Below are positions 49,812 to 57,723 of a DNA stretch of 64,000 bases, piece by piece. The notes under the pieces are model-generated. The model ran no database searches, was not told the origin of the DNA, and saw nothing but the letters and a program-made list of their open reading frames with translations. The translations under genes were made by a program, and so were the position numbers. Position 1 is the stretch's first letter, and every line of letters begins with the position of its first letter. The stretch covers positions 1 through 64,000 of the forward strand of contig CALXXN010000006.1 in assembly GCA_944392695.1 (NCBI GenBank). The letters are read 5' to 3'. This stretch comes from an uncultured Spirochaetales bacterium. Its GTDB lineage: Bacteria > Spirochaetota > Spirochaetia > Sphaerochaetales > Sphaerochaetaceae.

Positions 49812-50512
49812 GCCGCCACCTCCTTCGACTCGATCCGTCCACGCAGAAGGGTGAGTGCGGCGAGGATCAGCAACATCGCTGGTATGATGAAGCCATCTGG
49901 TCCGAAGATGAGCAGTGCAAGCACTGCCAGCAGCAGTCCTGTGAACGAGGAGGTATGGTCCTCCTCCTTCAGGAAGTTGTCTAGGAAGATCACGATGAAC
50001 ATGGCAGTCATCGCGAAGTCGAGCCCTTCCGTGTTGAAGGTGATGAAGGATCCGAAGATGCCACCCAGTGTCGCACCACTGACCCAGTAGAGCTGGTTCA
50101 GCAGCGTTACCCAGAACATGAAGTCCCCCCTGTCGACATCCCCAGGGATTTCAGCCGAGTAGTTGATGGAGAAGGTCTCATCACACATGCCGAAGATCAG
50201 ATAGGTCTTCTTTGGTTGCTTGATGTCCTTCAGTGGTCCGAGCATCGAGAGGCCATAGAACATGTGGCGGGCGTTGACCATCAGCGTCATCAGGAGCGCC
50301 TGCAAGGGGTTGAATGGGCTCAGCAAGAGGTCGACAGCTATGAACTCCATGGAACCTGCATAGATGAGCATGCTCATCAGCAAGGGGTAGATGAAGCTGA
50401 AGCCTGACACATTCATCAGGACCCCATAGGTCAGCCCCAGGAACCAGAATCCTGCGAAGATCGGCAAGGTATATGGAAAGGCGGCTTTGAGCGCCCTGGT
50501 CTGTTTCGACAT
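49808..50512 (-). CDS. azlC: AzlC-family branched-chain amino acid exporter
   Basis: A 234-residue, roughly seven-helix membrane protein with the AzlC signature F-L-G-L-T-Y-G-V-L and [18 protein letters not shown]. It forms the exporter with AzlD. I chose the ATG at 50512 ([14 protein letters not shown]); the upstream extension does not look like protein. GGAGG is 11 nt away, a long spacing. A 12-bp palindrome lies upstream. Confidence 0.88.
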   Translation of the reverse strand: MSKQTRALKAAFPYTLPIFAGFWFLGLTYGVLMNVSGFSFIYPLLMSMLIYAGSMEFIAVDLLLSPFNPLQALLMTLMVNARHMFYGLSMLGPLKDIKQPKKTYLIFGMCDETFSINYSAEIPGDVDRGDFMFWVTLLNQLYWVSGATLGGIFGSFITFNTEGLDFAMTAMFIVIFLDNFLKEEDHTSSFTGLLLAVLALLIFGPDGFIIPAMLLILAALTLLRGRIESKEVAA

Positions 50513-50572
50513 GGCGTCATGTTCCTCCAACAGGCCCCTTTTCTGCAAGACTAAGCATAATAGTAAAAACCT

Positions 50573-50584
50573 ATCAATATTGAT
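50573..50584. promoter_or_regulatory. Palindrome between azlC and the cyclophilin-like gene
   Basis: ATCAATATTGAT, a perfect 12-bp palindrome in the divergent intergenic region. It overlaps a possible minus-strand -35 (TTGATA, 17 bp, TTAGTC) for azlC, so it may be a regulator site. Confidence 0.4.
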
Positions 50585-50649
50585 TGACAATAAGTATTGG
50601 ACATGGCTCCTGATCGTGCATACAGTCTCAACAGGCAAGGGAGGATTCC

Positions 50650-51066
50650 ATGAAACGTTTGATACTGTTTGCGATCATCACCTGTACATGTGCAGGACTG
50701 CTGATGGCTGGAGAGGATGCTATGAGGATAAGGGTTGAAGGAAGTAGTGGGGTCGTCGTGTACGAACTCAATGACAGCGAGGCTGCAAAAGCACTGGCAG
50801 CACAACTCCCATTGGAGCTTGAGGTTTCTGACTTTTCAGACAACGAGAAGGTCTTCTATCCACCAGAATCCCTTCCGACGACAGGTGCTCCGATGGCACG
50901 TGGTGGGCGTGGTGTCCTGGCCTATTACAGGCCCTGGGGTGATGTCGTCATGTTCTATGATTCATTCAGCCCCAATTCCGCGCTTTACGAGCTGGGCCAT
51001 GTCATCTCAGGCCAGGATGCCATAAGTGGTCTTGCCGGGAGGATCTCTGTCCGCCTTGACAATTAG
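50650..51066 (+). CDS. Secreted cyclophilin-like domain protein
   Basis: A 138-residue protein with a signal peptide (about residues 1-20, ending L-L-M-A-G) and a small beta-rich domain like the cyclophilin-like family PF18050: I-R-V-E-G-S-S-G-V-V-V-Y-E-L-N-D-S, E-A-A-K-A-L-A-A-Q-L-P and V-V-M-F-Y-D-S-F. Isomerase residues of true cyclophilins are not evident, so function is uncertain. GGGAGGATTCC precedes the ATG. Confidence 0.7.
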   Translation: MKRLILFAIITCTCAGLLMAGEDAMRIRVEGSSGVVVYELNDSEAAKALAAQLPLELEVSDFSDNEKVFYPPESLPTTGAPMARGGRGVLAYYRPWGDVVMFYDSFSPNSALYELGHVISGQDAISGLAGRISVRLDN

Positions 51067-51137
51067 TCACAGCCTGTCTCGCCACCTGTAACCTTGTATT
51101 CATTATTGCTGTTGGTGTCATGTAGAGGTGGTAAGGA

Positions 51138-51470
51138 ATGACAGTTGTGGTCTGTCTTGACGACAGGTATGGCCGCTCCTTCATGGGCAAGCGGCTATCA
51201 CGTGATGTCCGGATGCTTGAGGACATCGTCGCAATGGATGGAAGACTCTTCGTATCACAGTACACATATGAGGGTCTTCCTCCTCGTTTGAGGGAGGGTG
51301 TCAATGTAGGGCTTCCAGGACAAACTGGTGCTGACGACATCCTGTTCCTTGAGGTGGAACCTGTCCCGGAATGTGCTGACAAGCTCATCGCTTACCGCTG
51401 GAACAGGCATTACCCCTCTGATGACAAGTACGATCCAATCGGACATGGCTGGAGGCTGACTTCCTCCTAG
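51138..51470 (+). CDS. Uncharacterised small protein
   Basis: A 110-residue soluble protein with V-V-C-L-D-D-R-Y-G near the start, K-R-L-S-R-D, and a final Y-R-W-N-R-H-Y-P-S-D-D stretch. The spacing of these motifs recalls a small uncharacterised family from gut bacteria, but I cannot name it. GAGGTGG lies 8 nt before the ATG and AAGGA directly before it. The next gene, a secreted nuclease, starts 50 nt later. Confidence 0.6.
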   Translation: MTVVVCLDDRYGRSFMGKRLSRDVRMLEDIVAMDGRLFVSQYTYEGLPPRLREGVNVGLPGQTGADDILFLEVEPVPECADKLIAYRWNRHYPSDDKYDPIGHGWRLTSS

Positions 51471-51520
51471 GACCTCCCCGGGGCCTCCCATGACAAGATC
51501 ACAAAGGAGGTCTACACCAG

Positions 51521-52693
51521 ATGAGCAAGCGCATCCTCGTCTTACTCTCAACCATCGCCCTCGTTTTCTTCCTCGCATCCTGCGACTTGATCTTCCCCCA
51601 GCAACCTGATGATGCGGAAGATGGATCCAATGCGGAATCGTTCTTCAATCATGCGGACATCATCTCGACCGCCATGGATGATGAGACGGCCTTTGTAGTA
51701 CTCAGTGACACCAGCGGTGTATTCACTGAGGATGATTGGAATAATGGTGAGTATTATATGCACCTTGATGCTTTGGATGACCGTGGTCGTGTCGGCGTGA
51801 CGATAGGGCTTTTCGACTATGAGCATTTCCCGAAGGAAGAACGTGGCTCAATCAGTTCTGTCACACCTACCGGCTGGGTGAACAACAAGTATGACTTCGT
51901 ATCAGCGAAGTACCTGATGAACCGTTGTCATACCTTGGGCTGGCAGTTCTCTGGCATAGGTGCGGAACCCAAGGCCCTGATTTCAGGCACACGCTTCTTC
52001 AACATCGAAGGCATGCTCCCCTTCGAGAACCAGATTGCAGACCATATGGAGTCTTTCAATGGGATGGAGGAAGGCGAGGTGATGCATCAGGTCCTGGTGA
52101 AAGCCGTGCCCGATTTCCATGAGGCGAACCTGCTCTGCCATGGGTTGTATTTCTATGCGGACTGCAGGCAGTGTGATGATATCGATTTTGCTGTCTACAT
52201 CTTCAACAAGCAACCTGGTGTGACGATTGACTACCGTGATGGATCGAACTGGGCCAACACGGATGGCACCCCTCCTGTCATAGAGGAGGTCCCCTATGAT
52301 GAAGCGACATTCATCATCAACCCTGAATCAATGATTTTCCATGAGAAAGCTTGTCATAACGCGCCTGACGAGGATTCTGAGAACTACGTGCTCACCGACA
52401 TGAGCTATGATGACCTTGTCGCCGATAAGTGGAGCCCTTGTGGAAGCTGCCTCAAGGATTACAAGGATCCGGTCGGAGAGGAGGTCAGCCTCGAGGAGGC
52501 GACATACATCCTCAATTCAAACTCCAAGAAGATCCACAATGTCGGAGAGTCCTGTGCTCCTCCAGAGACATCACGTAACTACAAGCTGACAGGCCTCTCA
52601 TTCAACGAACTTGTTGAAATGGGTTATGAGCCGTGCAGGACTTGCAAGCCCACTGCGGACTCAGCCCATCAGCCAGTCCTTCCTGCGGCCTAG
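51521..52693 (+). CDS. Secreted lipoprotein nuclease (DNA/RNA non-specific endonuclease)
   Basis: A 390-residue lipoprotein. Signal peptide with lipobox FLASC. The nuclease domain (about residues 90-235) shows K-Y-L-M-N-R-C-H-T-L-G-W-Q-F, where the His is the general base as in EndA/NucA-type His-Me finger nucleases, then L-I-S-G-T-R-F-F-N-I-E-G-M-L-P-F-E-N. Two repeats of an Ada-like zinc-binding motif end the protein (K-I-H-N...C...Y-x-L-T-G-L-S...G-Y-E-P-C-x-x-C). It should degrade DNA outside the cell or in the periplasm, perhaps for nutrition. AAAGGAGG precedes the ATG. Confidence 0.85.
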   Translation: MSKRILVLLSTIALVFFLASCDLIFPQQPDDAEDGSNAESFFNHADIISTAMDDETAFVVLSDTSGVFTEDDWNNGEYYMHLDALDDRGRVGVTIGLFDYEHFPKEERGSISSVTPTGWVNNKYDFVSAKYLMNRCHTLGWQFSGIGAEPKALISGTRFFNIEGMLPFENQIADHMESFNGMEEGEVMHQVLVKAVPDFHEANLLCHGLYFYADCRQCDDIDFAVYIFNKQPGVTIDYRDGSNWANTDGTPPVIEEVPYDEATFIINPESMIFHEKACHNAPDEDSENYVLTDMSYDDLVADKWSPCGSCLKDYKDPVGEEVSLEEATYILNSNSKKIHNVGESCAPPETSRNYKLTGLSFNELVEMGYEPCRTCKPTADSAHQPVLPAA

Positions 52694-54495
52694 GTCAGTT
52701 CGAAGAGTCCTGTGTAGAGCTTGTGGTATCGTCCTCCCTGGGCCATGAGCTCGTCATGGGTGCCACGCTCTACGATCCGGCCTCCCTCGAGGACCATGAT
52801 CGCATTCGCATTGCGCACCGTCGAGAGGCGGTGTGCGATGACGAAGACCGTGCGTCCTTCCATCAACCTGTCCATGCCTCGTTCAATCAAGTCCTCAGTG
52901 CGCGTGTCGATATTGCTCGTTGCCTCATCAAGGATGAGGACAGGTGGGTCGGCGACAGCGGCACGGGCTATGGCGATCAACTGGCGTTGACCTGCTGACA
53001 GGTTCGCACCATCAGACAACACCATGGTGTCATAACCCTTTGGAAGACGTCGGATGAAGGAGTCGGCACCAGCTGTCACTGCCGCCTTCTCGACATCCTC
53101 ATCGCTTGCATCAAGGCGTCCGAAGCGTATGTTCTCCCTGATTGTCGTTGTGAAGAGGTGGGTGTCCTGGAGGACCATGGCGAGCGAGCGCCTGAGGTCC
53201 GCCTTCCTCATCCTCCTGATATCAATACCATCGTAGAGGATCTCACCTGAGTCCACATCATAGAAGCGGTTCACAAGGTTGGTGATTGTCGTCTTTCCAG
53301 CTCCCGTAGAACCTACGAAGGCGATCTTCTGGCCTGGCTTCGCATAGAGGTTGAGCGACTTCAGCACCTTCTGGCCTCCGATGTAGGAGAAGTCGACATC
53401 ATGGAAGCGTACGTCTCCTGTGAGTGCTGTGACCGACCCATCCGCCATCCTCCAGTTCCAACGGCCTTCTCCTGTCTTCTCAAGGCGTACGTCACCTTCG
53501 TCCACTTCGCTCTTCCTGTCGATGAGGGAGAAGATCCTCTCAGCGCCAGCGAGGGAGGAGAGCAGGAAGTTGCCCTGCTGGGTGAACTGGTTGATAGGTC
53601 CTGCCGACTGTCGGACGAAGACCAGGTAGCTTGCAAGGGCTCCAAGGTCGCTGAGGCCGCCAAGCACCATGAATCCTCCCGCCAGGGACACCAGCGCGTA
53701 GGTCAGGAATGAGATTGAGACGACGGCGGGAATCATCGTCGAGGCATATGCCTGGGCACTTGTACCCTCATCCTGGAGGGCCTTGTTCAGCTTCCTGAAG
53801 CCCTCCATCGAGGCCTTCTCGTGGTTGAAGACCTTGATGACCTTCTGTCCTGCTGTCATCTCCTGTATGTAACCATCAAGGGCGCCAAGTTTCGCCTGCT
53901 GCTTCTTGTAGTGTTCCTTGCTACGCTTCGCAGAGTGCCTCACATAGGCTGTCATGCAACCATATGAGATGGCGACGATCAAGGAGAGGCGCCAGTTCAG
54001 GACGACTATCATCGTCAACGTCCCGCTGATCTGCATGCCGTTCTTGATGACAGCCGCGAAGCTGTTGTTGAGCGCGTCGTTGATTGTGTCGACATCATTC
54101 GTGAAGTAACTCATGACATCTCCATGCTGATGGCTGTCGAAGAAGCCTAGTGGCAATGTCTGCATGTGCTTGAACAGGTCCTTCCTGATGTCATGCACTA
54201 TTTCCTGGGCCGTACGTGCCATGAGCTGGCTGTAGCCCAGGGCGGCAAGCACGCCAAGGATGTAGACCAGTGAAGTCAGCACGACATCCACGACAAGCCC
54301 CTTGGCATCACTGCGTCCAAGCGCGTTCACGACAGGGCGGATCATGTAGGTGCCGCCAAGGTTGCAAAGCACGGAGAGTGCCACCATGAAGCCAACCGCC
54401 AGGAGGGCCAGGCGGTGGCGCCCAAGATAGGACATGAGGCGGGTGAGTGTGTACATCATGTCCTTGGGACGTTTCGAACTCATCTCTTTTGCCAT
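52690..54495 (-). CDS. ABC exporter subunit with canonical ATP site
   Basis: A 601-residue half-transporter: six membrane helices (residues ~30-330), then an ATPase domain with GSTGAGKTT, LSAGQRQLIAIARA, LILDEATSNID and the switch His in FVIAHRLSTV, all intact. It forms a heterodimer with the next-encoded protein, the typical layout of TM287/288- or BmrCD-like multidrug exporters. The start overlaps the partner's stop by one base. Convergent end overlap of 4 nt with the nuclease gene. Confidence 0.92.
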   Translation of the reverse strand: MAKEMSSKRPKDMMYTLTRLMSYLGRHRLALLAVGFMVALSVLCNLGGTYMIRPVVNALGRSDAKGLVVDVVLTSLVYILGVLAALGYSQLMARTAQEIVHDIRKDLFKHMQTLPLGFFDSHQHGDVMSYFTNDVDTINDALNNSFAAVIKNGMQISGTLTMIVVLNWRLSLIVAISYGCMTAYVRHSAKRSKEHYKKQQAKLGALDGYIQEMTAGQKVIKVFNHEKASMEGFRKLNKALQDEGTSAQAYASTMIPAVVSISFLTYALVSLAGGFMVLGGLSDLGALASYLVFVRQSAGPINQFTQQGNFLLSSLAGAERIFSLIDRKSEVDEGDVRLEKTGEGRWNWRMADGSVTALTGDVRFHDVDFSYIGGQKVLKSLNLYAKPGQKIAFVGSTGAGKTTITNLVNRFYDVDSGEILYDGIDIRRMRKADLRRSLAMVLQDTHLFTTTIRENIRFGRLDASDEDVEKAAVTAGADSFIRRLPKGYDTMVLSDGANLSAGQRQLIAIARAAVADPPVLILDEATSNIDTRTEDLIERGMDRLMEGRTVFVIAHRLSTVRNANAIMVLEGGRIVERGTHDELMAQGGRYHKLYTGLFELT

Positions 54496-56225
54496 CAGAG
54501 CGACCCTCCCTTGAGCTGGCTGGCCCAGATCTCCTTGTAGACCTGGCAGCGTCCAATCAGCTCATCATGTGTTCCGCTGTCGACAAGGCGTCCATCATCC
54601 AATACAAGGATCAGGTCAGCTCCCCTGAGTGTTCCAGCACGCTGTGCGATATAGATCTTGGTCACATCTTCAAGTCTGGCGAGGGAGGCCCTGATCCCAG
54701 CCTCTGTCGCGCTGTCGACCGCACTGGTCGAGTCGTCGAAGACAAGTATGCGTGGCTTTTTCAAGAGGCTGCGTGCGATGCACAGGCGTTGTTTCTGACC
54801 TCCAGACACATTCACACCTCCCTGTCCCAGGTCTGTGTCGAGGCCATCAGGGAAGCGGCGGAGGAATTCTTCGGCCCCGGCCTTGCGGCAGGCCTCCCAG
54901 AGCTCATCATCAGCAGCATCACTGTCACCCCATAGCAGGTTCTCCCTGACAGTGCCACTGAATAGCAGGTTCTTCTGCAGGACGATGCCGACACTGTCCC
55001 TGAGCACCTCAAGGCTGTAATCCCTCACATCGACGCCGCCGACAAGTACAGCGCCGGATGAGACATCGTACAGCCTAGCGATCAGCTGGACGAGTGTGGA
55101 CTTGCCGGCCCCTGTCCCTCCCAGGATCCCGATCGTACTTCCTGGCTTTGCCTTGAATGAGATCCCCTGGAGCGTATTCTCCTTGGCTCCTTGCGCATAC
55201 TTGAACGAGACATCCCTGAACTCAACAGAACCATCCTCCACAGAGGTGACAGGGTTCTTGCGTTCTCCCAGGCCGGGTTCTTCGTCAAGGACTCCGCATA
55301 TGCGTCCTGCAGAGGCGAGTGAACGTGTCAGGAGGAGGAAGACGTTCGATAGCATCATCATTGAGTTCATGACCTGCAGGACATAGCTCAGGAAGCCCGT
55401 CAGGGCACCCACTTCCATCTCCCCGTCGAGGATCATGAAACCTCCAAGCAGCATGATCAGCACAGTCGCCGTGTACATCGTCAGCTGGAAGAAGGGCATG
55501 TTCAGCGCAGCGGTCGCATTGGTCTTGGTGCCAACGTTCCTGAGGCTGTTGTTCACCTTGGAGAAAAGTCCTTCCTCATGTTCCTCCCGGACAAAGGCCT
55601 TGACTGTGCGTATGGCCCTGACATCCTCTTCTACGACGGAGTTGAGGTTGTCGACAGTGGCCTGCAGCTTCGTGTACATCGGGGCGACATGGGAGACGAT
55701 CAGGAAGAGCACGAGTCCGAGCAGGGGAGTCATGATGATGAAGATGAGTGCGAGCTTGGCATTCATGGTGAAAGAGAAGAAGGTGCCAAGAAGGAACATG
55801 ATGGGAGCCCTGGTAAGTGGCCTGAGGCCCCCGTTGATTGCATTCTGCATGACTGTGACATCGCTTGTCATACGTGTGACAAGTGAGGATGTCTCGTAGT
55901 GGTCCATGTTGGAGAAGGACCAGCGCTGCACAGCAGCCCATTCCGCTTCCCTTATCCTGGCACCCCAGCCATAGGCGGCCTTGGCCGCATGGCGGGCATA
56001 GGTGAGGCCGGTGATGAGTGCGATCAGCGCACAGAGGGCCATACCACCACCCACGAGCAACATGTGGCGCACATCGCCTGTGGCGATTCCATTGTCGATC
56101 AGGTCCGCGGCCAGCGTCGGGATCACCAGCTCGAGGCTTGTCTCTATGAGGACCAGCAACATCGCGGCGGCCAGGTTCTTCTTGTAAGGGCCTAAGAGGC
56201 CGAGGAGGCGTTTGAAGTCCTTCAT
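54495..56225 (-). CDS. ABC exporter subunit with degenerate ATP site
   Basis: A 576-residue half-transporter. Walker A GGTGAGKSTL and signature VSGGQKQR are intact, but the Walker B end is LVFDDSTSAVD (Asp in place of the catalytic Glu) and the switch region is IYIAQRAGTL (Gln in place of His). This is the pattern of the degenerate site in heterodimeric exporters. Start in a TGATG overlap with the MarR gene, so it is controlled by that regulator. Substrate unknown; drug-like molecules are usual. Confidence 0.9.
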   Translation of the reverse strand: MKDFKRLLGLLGPYKKNLAAAMLLVLIETSLELVIPTLAADLIDNGIATGDVRHMLLVGGGMALCALIALITGLTYARHAAKAAYGWGARIREAEWAAVQRWSFSNMDHYETSSLVTRMTSDVTVMQNAINGGLRPLTRAPIMFLLGTFFSFTMNAKLALIFIIMTPLLGLVLFLIVSHVAPMYTKLQATVDNLNSVVEEDVRAIRTVKAFVREEHEEGLFSKVNNSLRNVGTKTNATAALNMPFFQLTMYTATVLIMLLGGFMILDGEMEVGALTGFLSYVLQVMNSMMMLSNVFLLLTRSLASAGRICGVLDEEPGLGERKNPVTSVEDGSVEFRDVSFKYAQGAKENTLQGISFKAKPGSTIGILGGTGAGKSTLVQLIARLYDVSSGAVLVGGVDVRDYSLEVLRDSVGIVLQKNLLFSGTVRENLLWGDSDAADDELWEACRKAGAEEFLRRFPDGLDTDLGQGGVNVSGGQKQRLCIARSLLKKPRILVFDDSTSAVDSATEAGIRASLARLEDVTKIYIAQRAGTLRGADLILVLDDGRLVDSGTHDELIGRCQVYKEIWASQLKGGSL

Positions 56226-56644
56226 CACAGTCCCTCCAGGTTCCTTGCTGCCTTATCAAGGAAGGCACGGAAGCATTCCTCCTCATCAGCTGTGAAGCCT
56301 TTGAGCATGGTGTTTGACACCTTCTGGCATTCGGCCTGCCAGATGGCGGCTGCCTCCATGCCCTTGTCCGTAAGGGATATTATGTTCGACCTCCGATCGG
56401 CTTCATCCTCGCTGCGGCTGAGGAAGCCTGCCTTGCACAGCAACTCGACCATGCGGCTTACGGAGGCAGGGTCGGCCTCCATCTCCTGCGAGAGCCTGTT
56501 CTGGCTGCATGGCCCCAACTGTGAGAGCTTCACCAGCAATCGGGGCTGGCCAGGTCCAAGTCCGAGCTTGTCACGTATGGGCTGGAGCGCATTGTTCTGC
56601 CGCCGCCAGAGTTGGAATACGAGGGAGTGGAAGGCTGTGGGCAT
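56225..56644 (-). CDS. MarR-family regulator
   Basis: A 139-residue winged-helix repressor: L-V-K-L-S-Q-L-G-P-C-S-Q-N-R-L-S-Q-E, R-M-V-E-L-L-C-K-A-G-F-L-S-R-S and the wing D-E-A-D-R-R-S-N-I-I-S-L-T-D-K-G, all typical. AAGGAGG stands 5 nt before the ATG at 56644. It heads the ABC exporter unit, and two direct 12-bp operators overlap its promoter region, so autorepression relieved by a drug-like ligand is expected. Confidence 0.92.
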   Translation of the reverse strand: MPTAFHSLVFQLWRRQNNALQPIRDKLGLGPGQPRLLVKLSQLGPCSQNRLSQEMEADPASVSRMVELLCKAGFLSRSEDEADRRSNIISLTDKGMEAAAIWQAECQKVSNTMLKGFTADEEECFRAFLDKAARNLEGL

Positions 56645-56653
56645 GTTGCCTCC

Positions 56654-56680
56654 TTGATATGTCAATAGTTGATATGTCAA
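56654..56680 (-). promoter_or_regulatory. Tandem operators of the MarR/ABC unit
   Basis: TTGATATGTCAA occurs twice without change (56654-56665 and 56669-56680), 3 bp apart; each is a near-palindrome (10 of 12 matching its reverse complement). They lie between the promoter region and the start, ending 9 nt before the ATG, a typical repressor position. Confidence 0.7.
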
Positions 56681-56724
56681 GTATTGTGCGCAAAGCCGGG
56701 AGGAAGCGCAAGAGGGGGCTGTTG

Positions 56725-56733
56725 TGCTATCAT
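56725..56733 (+). promoter_or_regulatory. Extended -10 directly before the 110-residue gene
   Basis: TGcTATCAT (hexamer 56728-56733), then 6 nt to the ATG; no -35. Leaderless arrangement. Confidence 0.45.
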
Positions 56734-56739
56734 GGGGGC

Positions 56740-57072
56740 ATGGATAAGAAAAAACTTGACAGCCTGCTCACAGAGGGTGAGAGGTTGTGGGATGCCGCCA
56801 CAGGTGATGACGACCCACGTCTTGCGGCCTATTGGGATGAGCTGAGCTCTTTTGTCGCGGATGATGTGCCAGGCTTCATTGCCTTCCTTGCCAGTGACGA
56901 GTGTGGTCCTGAACATATCGTGGGTGTTGCCGAGGTCTTTGATGAAATCATGGGCAAGACCCATTCAAGAGAGCTCCACACAGCCTTCAAGGAAGCCTTG
57001 AAACGCTATCCAGAGGAAGATGCCACCTATCACGTCAGTGAGTTCCTCGCTGACGCCGAAGCCTGCCTTTGA
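56740..57072 (+). CDS. Uncharacterised small helical protein
   Basis: A 110-residue, acidic, mostly helical cytoplasmic protein (M-D-K-K-K-L-D-S-L-L-T-E-G-E-R-L-W). I recognise no family. The ATG at 56740 is preceded by G residues and a -10 box but no classical Shine-Dalgarno; the longer reading frame from 56509 runs over the MarR gene and its operators and is not likely. The last 43 nt overlap the 3' end of the convergent phosphodiesterase gene. Confidence 0.6.
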   Translation: MDKKKLDSLLTEGERLWDAATGDDDPRLAAYWDELSSFVADDVPGFIAFLASDECGPEHIVGVAEVFDEIMGKTHSRELHTAFKEALKRYPEEDATYHVSEFLADAEACL

Positions 57073-57593
57073 CGCATCAGCTCCTTGTAGGGCCTGCCAT
57101 CGGCGAGGCTTACGAGGAGGAACCTGTCTGGATATATGAGGCCCAGTGATGGGACCAATCCTCCGCGTGGACGGGCAGGGGACCCTGGGTTGAGGTGTAT
57201 GATCCCTTCCTCATCCCTGTCGAGCCTGGGTATGTGGCTATGGCCTGTGATGCATGCATCTCCGGCTTCCAGCGGGCGCTGTGGCGGTACGAGGTGTCCA
57301 TGTGTGACCTGGGCGCTGTGTCCGCCGGGCAGGCTGATGAAGGCTTCTTCCCGAGGAAGTGGCAGCCCTGCGTCGACATGGTCCCAGACGCTGTCGCAGT
57401 TGCCACGCACGATGACCAGTCCAAAGGGCGCTCCAGTCAGCATGCGGCCCATCATGGCCGTCCTTGGACAGAGGTCGCCTGCGATTACAAGGCGTGAGGC
57501 TCCAAGCCTGGATGCAAGTGCGATGACCTGTGAAAGGACTTCCTCATCGCCGTGGATGTCTGCCGTGACAGCAAGCAACTGATGTTCTTCCAT
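57030..57593 (-). CDS. Metallophosphoesterase, YfcE-like
   Basis: A 187-residue phosphodiesterase of the YfcE/MJ0936 type, which hydrolyses artificial phosphodiesters; the natural substrate is not known. Metal motifs: T-A-D-I-H-G-D, V-I-A-G-D-L-C, V-R-G-N-C-D, T-H-G-H and I-T-G-H-S-H. The ATG at 57593 has AGAGG upstream. The 3' end overlaps the convergent small gene, so the last ~14 residues are shared sequence. Confidence 0.85.
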   Translation of the reverse strand: MEEHQLLAVTADIHGDEEVLSQVIALASRLGASRLVIAGDLCPRTAMMGRMLTGAPFGLVIVRGNCDSVWDHVDAGLPLPREEAFISLPGGHSAQVTHGHLVPPQRPLEAGDACITGHSHIPRLDRDEEGIIHLNPGSPARPRGGLVPSLGLIYPDRFLLVSLADGRPYKELMRQRQASASARNSLT

Positions 57594-57610
57594 TGTCTGC
57601 CTCTTTTTCA

Positions 57611-57639
57611 ATGATAGAAACTGCTCCAAAGCCTGTCCA
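57611..57639 (-). promoter_or_regulatory. Promoter of the phosphodiesterase gene
   Basis: Minus strand TGGACA (57639-57634), 17 bp, TATCAT (57616-57611). Back to back with the lipase promoter. Confidence 0.6.
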
Positions 57640-57655
57640 CAGCACTTCATCCTGA

Positions 57656-57684
57656 TTGCCAACTACTCATTTTTCCAATATCAT
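57656..57684 (+). promoter_or_regulatory. Promoter of the lipase-like gene
   Basis: TTGCCA (57656-57661), 17 bp, TATCAT (57679-57684). The expected start near 57691 gives a ~33-nt leader with GAGGTG. Confidence 0.65.
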
Positions 57685-57723
57685 TTCCAATACAAGCCAT
57701 ATAAAAAAGCGAGGTGCCCTGCC

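Noticed and set aside
51471-51520. CCTCCCCGGGGCC as a terminator between the small gene and the nuclease gene
   Set aside because: Short GC palindrome without a T tract; spacing is more like an ordinary intergenic leader.
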